Source: Erysipelotrichaceae bacterium (GTDB lineage: Bacteria > Bacillota_I > Bacilli_A > Erysipelotrichales > Erysipelotrichaceae). From it: a stretch of 63,638 nucleotides of DNA. The notes beneath the pieces were generated by a model. That model had not been told where the DNA came from, did no database searches, and saw only the letters and a list, made by a program, of their open reading frames with translations. This document shows positions 6,950-16,202 of the stretch, piece by piece. The stretch lies in assembly GCA_017405675.1 (NCBI GenBank), contig JAFRAB010000019.1, positions 1-63,638 of the forward strand, written 5' to 3'. Numbering within the stretch: position 1 is the first letter of the stretch; each line of letters opens with the position of its first letter. A program made the translations under genes and the position numbers.

Positions 6950-8312
6950 GAAAGACAAGAAGCAGGAAAAAGACTCCAAACAGAAACTTGAACTGGCACA
7001 GAGAATTGCTGAAAATTCACAGAAAGTAGCAAACACGTATGCTAACTTTGAAAACTCATTCCTGTACCTGTTCCGCATTATCTTCGGCGGACTTAATAAG
7101 ATCGTATTTGATTCCAAGTTCAGTAAAGTCGCTTCACTGATCATTGCCATCATCATCTACGTTGCCGTCAATACTAACGGCGACAGCAATGTCAATGTTA
7201 CACAGGCTTCTCAGATCAGCGGAATTCCTGTACAGGTTATATACAACAGTGAAATCTATGAAATATCAGGCGTGCCTGAAACGGCTGACGTTATCGTCAT
7301 GGGTGACATGAGCGATATCACACTGCAGAAGAGCCAGGTCAATTCCAAACTCACTGCTGACCTCTCAGGTCTGACAGAAGGTACATACACTGTCAAGTTA
7401 ACTCCTACCAACTTCATCTCCAGACTGTCAGTTAACGTAATTGATGCTCCGAGCATAACGGTAACGATCAAGAAGAAGGTAAGTACCAGATATAATCTTT
7501 CATATGAGTTTATTAATACGAATGCCATGGATAATATTTATTCATTGGGTGTTCCGACGTTTGATACTACGGAAGTTCTTATACGTGCTTCCAAGGATAC
7601 GATCGACAGTATTGCTTATGTAAAAGCCCTGATTGACGTTTCCAATGTTACAGATACCTTTACAAGAGACGCCAAGATCGTTGCCTATAACCAGAGCGGT
7701 CAGATGGTTGAATGTGACTGCTTCCCGGAATATGTATCCTCAACTGTTATAGTTACAAGTCCTAACAAGGACATTCCAATCATTGTAAGACCTGTAGGAA
7801 ATCTGCCTGAAGGTCTGGCAATTGACAAGATCACACTGGACTACTCAACAGTAACTGTTTACGGTCCTGAAGCTGTTCTTGATGAAATCAACGAAATTTA
7901 TATTGACCTGGATATTTCATCCATTACAAAAAATACAATCTTCTCTACAGCTCTGACGGTTCCTAGCGGAATCAACAAGATGAGCGTTACAAGAGTTAAC
8001 ATGGAAATCGTTGTCGGACCGGCTGTTTCCAAGGTTATCAGCAGAGTAGAGACCAAATTCATCAACAATACATCCAACTATGTCTTTGCACCGGTTAATA
8101 ACGCTGATGTATATATGAATATTCTGGTAACAGGAACTCAGGCTAACATTGATGCCGTTAACGCAACAAATGTATATCCTGAACTGGATCTGTCCAATAT
8201 TACAGTTGGCACACAGTCAGTTCCAATCAGAGTGTCAGGCAACAATAAATATGTTACATACCGGCTGGAAGACGGACGTACGGAAATAGAAATTCTAGTA
8301 AAGGAGCAGTAA
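6942..8312 (+). CDS. cdaR: CdaA regulatory protein CdaR (YbbR repeats)
   Basis: This 456-aa protein has a lysine-rich cytoplasmic N terminus, one membrane helix (about residues 62-78) and an extracellular region of YbbR-type beta repeats. In Bacillus and Listeria CdaR binds CdaA and modulates c-di-AMP synthesis. Visible repeat signatures include IPVQVIYN, IPIIVRPVGNLPEGL and VPIRVSG. The roughly 60-residue N-terminal cytosolic segment is long for the family and could meet the acidic tail of the neighbouring CdaA; that is inference. A GGAGG ribosome-binding site sits inside cdaA. Confidence 0.93.
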   Translation: MAKKDKKQEKDSKQKLELAQRIAENSQKVANTYANFENSFLYLFRIIFGGLNKIVFDSKFSKVASLIIAIIIYVAVNTNGDSNVNVTQASQISGIPVQVIYNSEIYEISGVPETADVIVMGDMSDITLQKSQVNSKLTADLSGLTEGTYTVKLTPTNFISRLSVNVIDAPSITVTIKKKVSTRYNLSYEFINTNAMDNIYSLGVPTFDTTEVLIRASKDTIDSIAYVKALIDVSNVTDTFTRDAKIVAYNQSGQMVECDCFPEYVSSTVIVTSPNKDIPIIVRPVGNLPEGLAIDKITLDYSTVTVYGPEAVLDEINEIYIDLDISSITKNTIFSTALTVPSGINKMSVTRVNMEIVVGPAVSKVISRVETKFINNTSNYVFAPVNNADVYMNILVTGTQANIDAVNATNVYPELDLSNITVGTQSVPIRVSGNNKYVTYRLEDGRTEIEILVKEQ

Positions 8313-8315
8313 AAA

Positions 8316-9653
8316 ATGGTTAAAATTCATTTCGGAACAGATGGAATAAGAGGAAGAGCAAACGAGAATCTTACAATTAAAATGGCTTACCGTATCGGTG
8401 AGTATCTTGGATACAGCTACAGCAAGGAACGCAAAGCCAGAATCATAATCGGCAGAGATACCAGAATCTCCGGAACAATGTTTGAAGCAGCACTTTCCGG
8501 CGGTATCACATCATTAGGCGGCAATGTATATGCCTTAGGCGTATGCTCAACACCTGAACTGGTATACCTGGTAAGAAAGGGTGACTTTGACTGCGGACTA
8601 ATGATAAGTGCTTCACATAACCCATTTACAGACAACGGCATTAAGATCATTGCCGGTGGCGGAACAAAGATGAACGCCGATTTTGAAGCAGAAGTCGAAG
8701 AATACATGTATGGTGACGGCCAGCTTGAAACTGTAACCGGTGACAAGATCGGTGAAGTATTTGATTACAGATCAGGAAGCGAACTTTATTTTGATTTCCT
8801 GAGCGAAAAATTCCCATTGGATCTGACAGGTTATAAGGTTCTGTTAGACTGTGCAAACGGATCTGCAACAGTTACTGCAGAAAAGATGATGAAGAGACTG
8901 GGTGCTGATGTAACAGTCATCAACAATACACCTGACGGAATGAATATCAACAGAGGATGCGGTTCAACTCATCCTGAAATGATTGCTGAAACAATCAAGA
9001 CCGGTAAATACGATGCAGGATTTGCCTATGATGGCGATGCTGACAGAGTAATTGCCATTGCACCGGATGGCCAGATCGTAGATGGCGATAAGATCATCTA
9101 CAGCTGCGGCAAATACCTTAAGAAACATGGCAAACTGAACGGCAACAAGGTCGTATGTACAGTAATGGCTAACCTTGGCTTGTTCAAGAAGCTTGATGAA
9201 TTCGGAATCGGCTACGAAAAGACCAAAGTCGGCGACAAATACGTTTATGAAAACATGTGCGAAAATGACTATAAGCTGGGCGGTGAACAGTCAGGCCATA
9301 TCATTTTCAAGGATTATGCAACAACCGGTGACGGACTTTTAACAAGTCTGTTCATGCTGCAGGTAATGCATGATGAAGGCAAGTCCATGAATGAACTGAC
9401 AGATGATCTGTTCGTTTATCCTCAGCTGCTGGTCAATGTTGAAGTAAAGGACAAGCAGAATGTACTGAACGACCCTGAAATCAAGGCAGCCTGTGACAAG
9501 GTTGATGAAGAGTTAAAGGGTGATGGACGTGTTCTGGTAAGACCTAGCGGTACAGAACCTCTCATCAGAGTAATGGTTGAAGCCAGCACAGATGAACTGT
9601 GTGCATATCATGTAAACAGAATTGTCGATCTTATCAAATCTAAGGGACTATAG
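8316..9653 (+). CDS. glmM: Phosphoglucosamine mutase GlmM
   Basis: GlmM converts glucosamine-6-phosphate to glucosamine-1-phosphate for UDP-GlcNAc and peptidoglycan synthesis. The 445-aa protein contains the phosphoserine loop ISASHNP (S100), the metal-binding DGDADR and the C-terminal phosphate-binding RPSGTEP. In other Firmicutes GlmM directly inhibits CdaA, which fits its position as third gene of the operon. The ribosome-binding site is AAGGAG. nagB in the same window acts on the same sugar phosphate in the opposite direction. Confidence 0.97.
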   Translation: MVKIHFGTDGIRGRANENLTIKMAYRIGEYLGYSYSKERKARIIIGRDTRISGTMFEAALSGGITSLGGNVYALGVCSTPELVYLVRKGDFDCGLMISASHNPFTDNGIKIIAGGGTKMNADFEAEVEEYMYGDGQLETVTGDKIGEVFDYRSGSELYFDFLSEKFPLDLTGYKVLLDCANGSATVTAEKMMKRLGADVTVINNTPDGMNINRGCGSTHPEMIAETIKTGKYDAGFAYDGDADRVIAIAPDGQIVDGDKIIYSCGKYLKKHGKLNGNKVVCTVMANLGLFKKLDEFGIGYEKTKVGDKYVYENMCENDYKLGGEQSGHIIFKDYATTGDGLLTSLFMLQVMHDEGKSMNELTDDLFVYPQLLVNVEVKDKQNVLNDPEIKAACDKVDEELKGDGRVLVRPSGTEPLIRVMVEASTDELCAYHVNRIVDLIKSKGL

Positions 9654-9654
9654 T

Positions 9655-11028
9655 ATGGTTAAATATACTATTGGTAAGATTGCTGAAATAGTAAACGGAA
9701 CTCCTATAGGTGATCCTTCAACTGAAGTTGAAGGTGTTGCCATTGACTCAAGGCTCATTAAGGATAATGAGCTTTTTGTGCCTATAAAGGGAGAGAGAGT
9801 TGACGGCCATACATTTGTAAAAGGCCTTTTTGAGAAAGGAATTAAAGTAAGCTTCTGGCAGGAAGGAACAGAAGGCATGCCGGAAAACGGCAGCATAATT
9901 CTGGTTAAGGATAATCTTAAAGCTTTACAGAAACTGGCAGCTCAGTACCGTAAAGATCTCGGTGTCAGAATCGTAGGTGTTACAGGCAGCAGCGGTAAGA
10001 CTAGCACCAAAGACCTCATCGCTTCCGTACTGGCACAGAAATACAGAGTGCTGAAAACAGACGGCAACAAGAATAACGACATCGGTGTACCTCTGACACT
10101 GTTATCCATTAACAGTGACATTGAGGTAGCCGTAATTGAAATGGGTATTCTTGATTTCGGTATCATGGATAATCTGGTTGAAATGGTCAGACCTGACCAT
10201 ACTGTCATAACCAGCATTGCCCCGGCACATATCATGCGGTTTAAGACGATGGACAATATCGTTCAGCAGAAGTGCCTGATCAACAAATATCTTGATGACG
10301 GTATCTGTTTCTACAATCATGATACATATGGACTTGCTGATTATCTGCCAACTATGAATCTGAAGAAAAGTCCGGTTGGGTACGGTTTCGATGAAAACAG
10401 TGATGTTGTTATTAGGCCGGGTAAATTTGAGGCATCAGGAATGACTTTCAGTATCAGCACAGATGAGCGGGAAGAGTATTCCGTACCTCTTTTAGGCAGA
10501 CATCAGTTACTTAATTCTGTTGCAGCAGTATTGGTCGGCAAACAGTTTGATCTCAGCTATGAGCAGATCAGAAATGGGTTACGGAGCGTAAAGCTTACGC
10601 CGCACCGCCGGCAGATGATAAAAATCAATGACAGTATAGTCATTGATGATACTTATAACAGCAATCCAGGCAGTCTGGCCGCATCATTAGAGATGCTCTC
10701 AGGTTTGGAAACAGACTACAAAAAGTGCGTCTGTCTGGGTGATATGCTTGAATTAGGCGATAATGAAGCTGAATTCCATGCTTCGATCGCTGACAAAGTT
10801 GATTTCAGTGTTTTCAGTAACATCATGTTATATGGTAATCTGATGAAGAACCTGCATGAACGACTTGAAAACAAAAGTATAGATTCTGATTATTATGAAG
10901 ACAGAAACCAGCTGCTGGAAGATCTTAAGTCATTGCTTAAGGAAAGAGTAATAGTTCTCTTTAAAGCCAGCAACGGTCTCCGATTCATGGATCTGATCAG
11001 AGATTTGGAGGAGTTTTATGAGTGTTAG
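9655..11028 (+). CDS. murF: UDP-N-acetylmuramoyl-tripeptide--D-alanyl-D-alanine ligase MurF
   Basis: This enzyme adds D-Ala-D-Ala to the UDP-MurNAc tripeptide. The 457-aa protein shows the Mur ligase N-terminal domain, the ATP loop GSSGKTST (111-118), NKNNDIG and the C-terminal DDTYNSNP motif. The start at 9655 follows directly after the glmM stop; the longer in-frame start at 9622 would overlap glmM and is not needed. It is followed by ddl and alr, so the operon covers D-Ala production, dimerisation and attachment. Confidence 0.95.
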   Translation: MVKYTIGKIAEIVNGTPIGDPSTEVEGVAIDSRLIKDNELFVPIKGERVDGHTFVKGLFEKGIKVSFWQEGTEGMPENGSIILVKDNLKALQKLAAQYRKDLGVRIVGVTGSSGKTSTKDLIASVLAQKYRVLKTDGNKNNDIGVPLTLLSINSDIEVAVIEMGILDFGIMDNLVEMVRPDHTVITSIAPAHIMRFKTMDNIVQQKCLINKYLDDGICFYNHDTYGLADYLPTMNLKKSPVGYGFDENSDVVIRPGKFEASGMTFSISTDEREEYSVPLLGRHQLLNSVAAVLVGKQFDLSYEQIRNGLRSVKLTPHRRQMIKINDSIVIDDTYNSNPGSLAASLEMLSGLETDYKKCVCLGDMLELGDNEAEFHASIADKVDFSVFSNIMLYGNLMKNLHERLENKSIDSDYYEDRNQLLEDLKSLLKERVIVLFKASNGLRFMDLIRDLEEFYEC

Positions 11029-12058
11029 AATAGCAGTTTTATTTGGCGGACAGAGCCATGAGCATCCTGTCAGCTGCATGTCAGTAACATCTGTTCTTAA
11101 TAATCTCGACAGTAAATACGATGTATACATGGTTGGTATTACGATGGATGGCAGCTGGTATCATTACTATGATGATGTTGCTCTGATTGAAAATGACAAG
11201 TGGATTGACAGTGAAAAAAAAGAAGAAATAATTCTGTCACCTAATCCTAATCATCATGGTTTTTATAATCTGACTACCGGAAGAATTGACAGAGTAGATC
11301 TTGTTTTCCCAATGCTGCATGGGCGTAATGGGGAAGACGGTACGGTACAGGGATTATGTCAGTTGGCTAACATTCCTTGCATTTCCTGTGATCTTACCAG
11401 CAGTGCCATTGCCATGGATAAGGAATTTACTCATATCATTGCCGAATCATATGGCGTACCTATGGCCAGATATAAGGTTTTCAGAAAGAATAATCATCCT
11501 GATTATACTGACATGTATGAACTGGTTACATCTGAACTGGGATTGCCTTGCTATGTAAAGCCAAGTAAGGAAGGCTCATCTTTCGGTGCCCATAAGATCA
11601 ATAACTTCAATGATTTTGTCAAGTATACTGATGATGCATTCAGCTATGATGATAAGATCCTGTTTGAAGAATTCATCAGCGGTACTGAAGTAGGCTGCGG
11701 TGTCATGGCTGACGGGGAATGCGGTCTTGTCTATGAAGTAGTAGTAGGAACCGAAATGTACGGCTATGCTGAAAAATATGACGGTTATAAGACTAATATT
11801 TACGTACCGGCAATCAATCTGACTGATGAACAGATGGCTGAAGTAGTAAGATACAGCAAGATCGTCTACAAGGCTCTTGGCTGTAATGTGCTGGGCAGAG
11901 CGGATTTCTTTGCTTCTGACCGTATCATTTTCAATGAAATAAATTTAATCCCGGGATTTACTTCCCACAGCTTATTCCCGGCTACATTCAAGGCTAAGGG
12001 AATCGACTATACAACAATGCTTAACAGACTGATTGAGCTCAAACTTGAAGAGGAATAA
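11018..12058 (+). CDS. ddl: D-alanine--D-alanine ligase
   Basis: This ATP-grasp ligase joins two D-alanines for the peptidoglycan stem. The 346-aa protein has LFGGQSHEHPVS near the N terminus, HGRNGEDGTVQG, and the catalytic EVGCG and FNEINLIPGFT segments. It overlaps murF by 11 nt and has a GGAGGA ribosome-binding site. It precedes alr, which makes its substrate. Confidence 0.95.
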   Translation: MSVRIAVLFGGQSHEHPVSCMSVTSVLNNLDSKYDVYMVGITMDGSWYHYYDDVALIENDKWIDSEKKEEIILSPNPNHHGFYNLTTGRIDRVDLVFPMLHGRNGEDGTVQGLCQLANIPCISCDLTSSAIAMDKEFTHIIAESYGVPMARYKVFRKNNHPDYTDMYELVTSELGLPCYVKPSKEGSSFGAHKINNFNDFVKYTDDAFSYDDKILFEEFISGTEVGCGVMADGECGLVYEVVVGTEMYGYAEKYDGYKTNIYVPAINLTDEQMAEVVRYSKIVYKALGCNVLGRADFFASDRIIFNEINLIPGFTSHSLFPATFKAKGIDYTTMLNRLIELKLEEE

Positions 12059-12062
12059 CCAT

Positions 12063-13190
12063 ATGGAACATAACAGGTGCTGGATAGAAGTTTCCAGAAA
12101 AGCCTGCATACATAACATTGAGGCTATGAGAAACTATCTTCCTGCTGAAACAAAAATGCTGGCAATAGTAAAGGCTAACAGCTATGGTCATGATGCATCA
12201 CTTCTGCCTAAAGTCATGGAAGAAGCCGGTATCAGTGATTTTGGTGTTGCCTGCGTTGATGAAGCAGTTGTTTTACGTGAATCAGGTATAAAGGGAACGA
12301 TCCTTATTCTGGAATATGTTGACAGAAAAGACTGGCAGCGTGCTATTGATTATGACTGCATCATGTCTGTTTCTTCTGTACAGCATGGTAAAGACCTCAA
12401 TGACTGGGCAGCTGAGAAGGGCATGAAAATCAGATGTGAAGTCAAGGTCGATACCGGTATGAGAAGAATAGGCATAAATGCTGAATGTGCTGACAGCGAT
12501 ATCATCAGTGTATATGGCAGCAGCAACATCATCATTAACGGCACATATTCACATTTCTGCTGTGCCGATTCATTTGCGGAAAATGACATTGAATTTACAG
12601 GCGTGCAGAACAGCCGTTTTGCTTCATTCATACAGCGTGTCAGAGATCTGGGATTTGATCCTGGAAGAACGCATCTGGCTGCTTCATCAGGATTTATAAA
12701 CTATCCGGAATACAAATATGATTACGTCAGACCTGGCTTTACACTATATGGATATAATGTCGGCGATGTAAAGGACAAGATCAGGATCCAGCAGGTTCTC
12801 AGCATGAGAGCTAAAGTTGAATATGTCAAGGATGTTGAACCCGGTGAAGGAATATCATATGGAAGACTATACTACACCGAAGGCCGAAGAAGGATCGCAA
12901 CAGTTGCTGCCGGATATGCAGACGGATATCGCCGTTCTCTTACCGGAAAAGCATATGTGCTGATTCACGGTCAGAAGGCCAGGGTAGTAGGAAGAATATG
13001 TATGGATCAGATGATGATAGATGTTACAGATATCCCTGATGTAAAAACAGAAGATATCGTAACACTGATCGGAACTGACGGAAATGAAACAATAAGTATT
13101 GAACAGATATCTGCCTGGGCAGATACAATTGGCAGTGATTATGTCACGACCATACCAACGTCCAGGGTTAAGAGATATCTTGTAGATTAG
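12063..13190 (+). CDS. alr: Alanine racemase
   Basis: This PLP-dependent enzyme converts L-Ala to D-Ala for the cell wall. The 375-aa protein has the PLP lysine in AIVKANSYGHD (K37) and the catalytic tyrosine region GEGISYGR. Other family motifs are RPGFTLYGY and the C-terminal GRICMDQMMIDVT. The start at 12063 is supported by GAGGAATAACC; the longer frame from 12033 lies inside ddl. It is the last enzyme of the murF-ddl-alr set. Confidence 0.95.
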   Translation: MEHNRCWIEVSRKACIHNIEAMRNYLPAETKMLAIVKANSYGHDASLLPKVMEEAGISDFGVACVDEAVVLRESGIKGTILILEYVDRKDWQRAIDYDCIMSVSSVQHGKDLNDWAAEKGMKIRCEVKVDTGMRRIGINAECADSDIISVYGSSNIIINGTYSHFCCADSFAENDIEFTGVQNSRFASFIQRVRDLGFDPGRTHLAASSGFINYPEYKYDYVRPGFTLYGYNVGDVKDKIRIQQVLSMRAKVEYVKDVEPGEGISYGRLYYTEGRRRIATVAAGYADGYRRSLTGKAYVLIHGQKARVVGRICMDQMMIDVTDIPDVKTEDIVTLIGTDGNETISIEQISAWADTIGSDYVTTIPTSRVKRYLVD

Positions 13191-13203
13191 GCGGTGAACA
13201 CTT

Positions 13204-13761
13204 ATGAAACAGAATCTCGGTGAATTACAGGAAACCGGAAATAATTTATATACAGACAGACACGGGCGTACGCTTGTTCTTGACAGAAAGGAAAAATGTG
13301 CCTATGTCATTGACAAATCACATGACAGGCTGTTTTTCATTCTTTCAAACCGTTTATCTATTGCGGCTATAATTGCTATTTTCATTGGAACCAGCCAGCC
13401 GTTACTTGGTTTGATTGCCGGTTTGGCAGTATATGGAATACTATATGCTTACTACCGTCTGTATTTTCTGAAAAAACTGGAAGTAATTGAGGATATTGAT
13501 CTGCCGGAAAAATCAACCATACTGGACAGAGCCATGCTGCAGAGCAAGAACAGAAATCTTGTCATCGGCATCCTTGGCCGGTTAATATCCGTTCTTTCAA
13601 TTATTAACATGTTCCAGACAGTGAAAGACTGGGATGCAGTTCTGGCATTTAAGGATCTGAATCAGGCATCCATAGCCATCCTGTCAGTTGGCATGTCTGT
13701 TTTCTTCGTATTTGTCGGCAGCATTGCTTTTACGGCATATGCTAAACAGAGAAAGGAATAG
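13204..13761 (+). CDS. Four-helix membrane protein of unknown function
   Basis: This 185-aa protein is not recognised. A polar N-terminal region (1-45) is followed by two adjacent membrane helices (about 50-84), a cytoplasmic-looking stretch containing DLPEKSTILDRAML, and two further helices (about 118-138 and 155-178). It has a GGCGGTGA ribosome-binding site 14 nt after alr and is followed 4 nt later by a small FakA-like gene, so it is probably cotranscribed with the cell-wall genes. Confidence 0.75.
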   Translation: MKQNLGELQETGNNLYTDRHGRTLVLDRKEKCAYVIDKSHDRLFFILSNRLSIAAIIAIFIGTSQPLLGLIAGLAVYGILYAYYRLYFLKKLEVIEDIDLPEKSTILDRAMLQSKNRNLVIGILGRLISVLSIINMFQTVKDWDAVLAFKDLNQASIAILSVGMSVFFVFVGSIAFTAYAKQRKE

Positions 13762-13765
13762 AAAT

Positions 13766-14017
13766 ATGTTGGAATTCAAATTTGATACTCAGCTTCTGAT
13801 TGCCGGTCACGATCTTGATGAAGATGAGATCCATGATTATTTTGTTGAAAACTTCAAAGGTGACTGCCTTCTGGCAGTAGGGGATGAAGATCTCATAAAG
13901 ATCCATTTCCATACAAACGAACCTTGGCTTGTTCTGGAATACTGTGCTACAAAAGGTGAAATATACGATGTAGTAATAGAAAACATGCAGAGACAGGCTG
14001 ACGGATTACAGGGATAA
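13766..14017 (+). CDS. Stand-alone FakA (DAK-phosphatase) domain-like protein
   Basis: This 83-aa protein matches one segment of FakA/YloV, the fatty-acid kinase: EFKFDTQLLI, then GDCLLAVGDEDLIKIHFHTNEP, then GEIYDVVIENM. In full-length FakA (about 550 aa) this lies between the DhaL-like kinase domain and the C terminus. Here it stands alone, with an AAAGGAAT ribosome-binding site and no kinase domain nearby. It could be a binding module for fatty acyl cargo or a trimmed relic. The match is from recognised motifs; the function is inference. Confidence 0.72.
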   Translation: MLEFKFDTQLLIAGHDLDEDEIHDYFVENFKGDCLLAVGDEDLIKIHFHTNEPWLVLEYCATKGEIYDVVIENMQRQADGLQG

Positions 14018-14081
14018 TTCAATTGGTGTTCAGCTGATATTCACAAATGAATAGTATTATTATTGGCAGGAGGTATTTTTG

Positions 14082-14750
14082 ATGGCGAAATTGTTAATTG
14101 TTGACGATGAGCAGAGAATCAGAGAAATGATCAAGAAATACGCCGTTTTTGAAGGACATCAGGTTTATGAAGCTGCTGATGGTTTTACAGCAGTACAGAT
14201 GGCTGAAGAAAACAACTACGATATCATCATCATGGACGTCATGATGCCTGATCTTGATGGTTTCAGTGCTGTAAAAGCCATAAGGAAAATGAAACAGACA
14301 CCTGTCATTATGCTGTCAGCCCGCGGTGAAGAATATGATAAGATTCATGGTTTTGAAGTGGGTGTTGATGACTATGTCGTCAAGCCGTTCTCTGTAAAGG
14401 AACTGATGATGAGGATCCAGGCAATTCTTTCCCGTGGAAAGGAACAGACAGAAGCTAGCAATGTTGTTTCGTTTGAAGGGCTGACAATTGACTATACAGC
14501 CAGAATTGTTACTGTTAACGGTGAAAGAGTTGATATGTCACCAAAGGAATATGAACTGCTGTTTTTTATGGCCAGAAATAAGAATATTGCACTGTCACGA
14601 GACAGACTGCTTTCTGAAATCTGGGGATATGACTATTATGGTGATGACAGAACCTTGGATACACATATCAAACTGCTTAGAAAATCACTTGGTGAATATC
14701 AGAAGTTTATTGTCACTGTAAGAGGGGTAGGGTACCGCTTTGAAGCCTAA
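14082..14750 (+). CDS. OmpR-family response regulator
   Basis: This 222-aa DNA-binding response regulator has the receiver acidic pair D8-D9 and phospho-acceptor D52 in IIMDVMMPDLDG, then a winged-helix domain ending in TVRGVGYRFEA. The ATG at 14082 has an AGGAGG ribosome-binding site; a TTG one codon earlier is not favoured. It overlaps the histidine kinase gene by 11 nt. It is a close paralogue of the regulator at 46773-47444, sharing the IWGYDxYGxDRTxDTHIKxLRK recognition-helix region. Confidence 0.93.
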   Translation: MAKLLIVDDEQRIREMIKKYAVFEGHQVYEAADGFTAVQMAEENNYDIIIMDVMMPDLDGFSAVKAIRKMKQTPVIMLSARGEEYDKIHGFEVGVDDYVVKPFSVKELMMRIQAILSRGKEQTEASNVVSFEGLTIDYTARIVTVNGERVDMSPKEYELLFFMARNKNIALSRDRLLSEIWGYDYYGDDRTLDTHIKLLRKSLGEYQKFIVTVRGVGYRFEA

Positions 14751-16200
14751 ATATACACTGTATAAATCGCTGTTTGGAAAGATGATGCTGTATCTTCTGT
14801 GCATGGTTGCAGTACTCATCATTACACTGTGGGTCTTTCAGATCGGCATGCTGGAAATTACTTACAAAGACATCAGAACCAGGCAGATCAAAAAAGTTAC
14901 GAGTAATATTGCTCAGCAACTGGATGGCAATGATACCATAACGGCTCTTACACCGGAAAACTATGAAAACGATATGGCAATACTGGTTGTCAGTCTGGAT
15001 GACAGAATATATACAGTCAGCAATCAGAATACTCTGGGTATTATTCTGGGCAGAAATCCGGAAAACAAGATACTGGAAATCATAGATTTGTATAAGACTA
15101 CTAAGTCTGATGTGTTCTATATTTCCAATCAGCCTAATCGTCATATTTTTGATGGGAATACTGCAGATTTTACTAACAAGAACAGTGACAATGTCAGCGG
15201 TATTGCATATCTTACGGGTATTAATGATGATACCGGAAAGGAACTGCTTGTAATCGGGTTATGTGAAATCGTTCCAGTATATTCAACAATCAACACTTTG
15301 AGAACTCAGCTGACATCTATTACGATAATCATCATACTGATTGCTGTTATAGTTGCATATATAATTGCCAGAAGGATTTCAAGACCTATAGAAAACCTGA
15401 CATCTAATGCTAAAGTAATGTCAACAGGGGACTTTGATGTTGAGTTCCATGGCACAGGATTTAACGAAATTGAAGAATTAAGTGATACGCTGAATTTTAC
15501 AGCCCAGGAACTGAAAAAGTCAGATCAGCTGACTAAAGACCTGATAGCTAATGTTTCACATGACTTAAGAACACCTTTGACAATGATTTCAGGGTATGGT
15601 GAGCTTATCAGAGACGTACCTGGCGAATCTACGCCTGAAAATATTCAGGTAATTATTGATGAAGCTAACAGACTGACAACACTTGTTAACTATATGCTTG
15701 ATGTTTCCAAGCTGCAGTCAGGAACGACTGAAATACAGAAAGGAACAGTTAACGCCAATGACCTGCTCAGCAGAGTAGGTAACACCTACATCACGATGAT
15801 GGAAAAAATGGGATATCATTTTACAGTTGACTGTGATGAGGAAATCAAATATGTTCAGGGTGATGCCAGCAGAATCGAGCAGGTCCTGCATAATCTCATC
15901 AATAATGCCATTAATCATATTGGTGAAGACAAGACTGTTATTCTGAAATGCCATGAGCACAACGACAAAATGAAATTTGAAGTTATTGATCACGGTACAG
16001 GAATAAAGGAAGAAGATATTCCATTGATATGGCAGCGTTACTATAAAGCAAACAACATTTCTGAAACCGGCAGCGGATTGGGCTTGTCAATAGTTAAAAC
16101 TATTCTGGAACTGCATGATGCTGAATACGGTGTTGAAAGCAAGATAAATGAAGGCTCTGATTTCTGGTTTGAGCTTCCGTTAGTTAAGGATGGTATATAA
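14740..16200 (+). CDS. Sensor histidine kinase (two membrane segments, HAMP)
   Basis: This 486-aa kinase is the partner of the preceding regulator. It has a membrane helix at about 15-36, an extracytoplasmic sensor of about 150 residues and a second helix at about 188-208. A HAMP linker, a HisKA domain with H274 in ANVSHDLRTP, and an HATPase domain with GSGLGLSIVK follow. The gene starts with TTG at 14740 inside the regulator gene, behind AGGGGTAGGG. The signal is unknown. Confidence 0.92.
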   Translation: MKPKYTLYKSLFGKMMLYLLCMVAVLIITLWVFQIGMLEITYKDIRTRQIKKVTSNIAQQLDGNDTITALTPENYENDMAILVVSLDDRIYTVSNQNTLGIILGRNPENKILEIIDLYKTTKSDVFYISNQPNRHIFDGNTADFTNKNSDNVSGIAYLTGINDDTGKELLVIGLCEIVPVYSTINTLRTQLTSITIIIILIAVIVAYIIARRISRPIENLTSNAKVMSTGDFDVEFHGTGFNEIEELSDTLNFTAQELKKSDQLTKDLIANVSHDLRTPLTMISGYGELIRDVPGESTPENIQVIIDEANRLTTLVNYMLDVSKLQSGTTEIQKGTVNANDLLSRVGNTYITMMEKMGYHFTVDCDEEIKYVQGDASRIEQVLHNLINNAINHIGEDKTVILKCHEHNDKMKFEVIDHGTGIKEEDIPLIWQRYYKANNISETGSGLGLSIVKTILELHDAEYGVESKINEGSDFWFELPLVKDGI

Positions 16201-16202
16201 AA

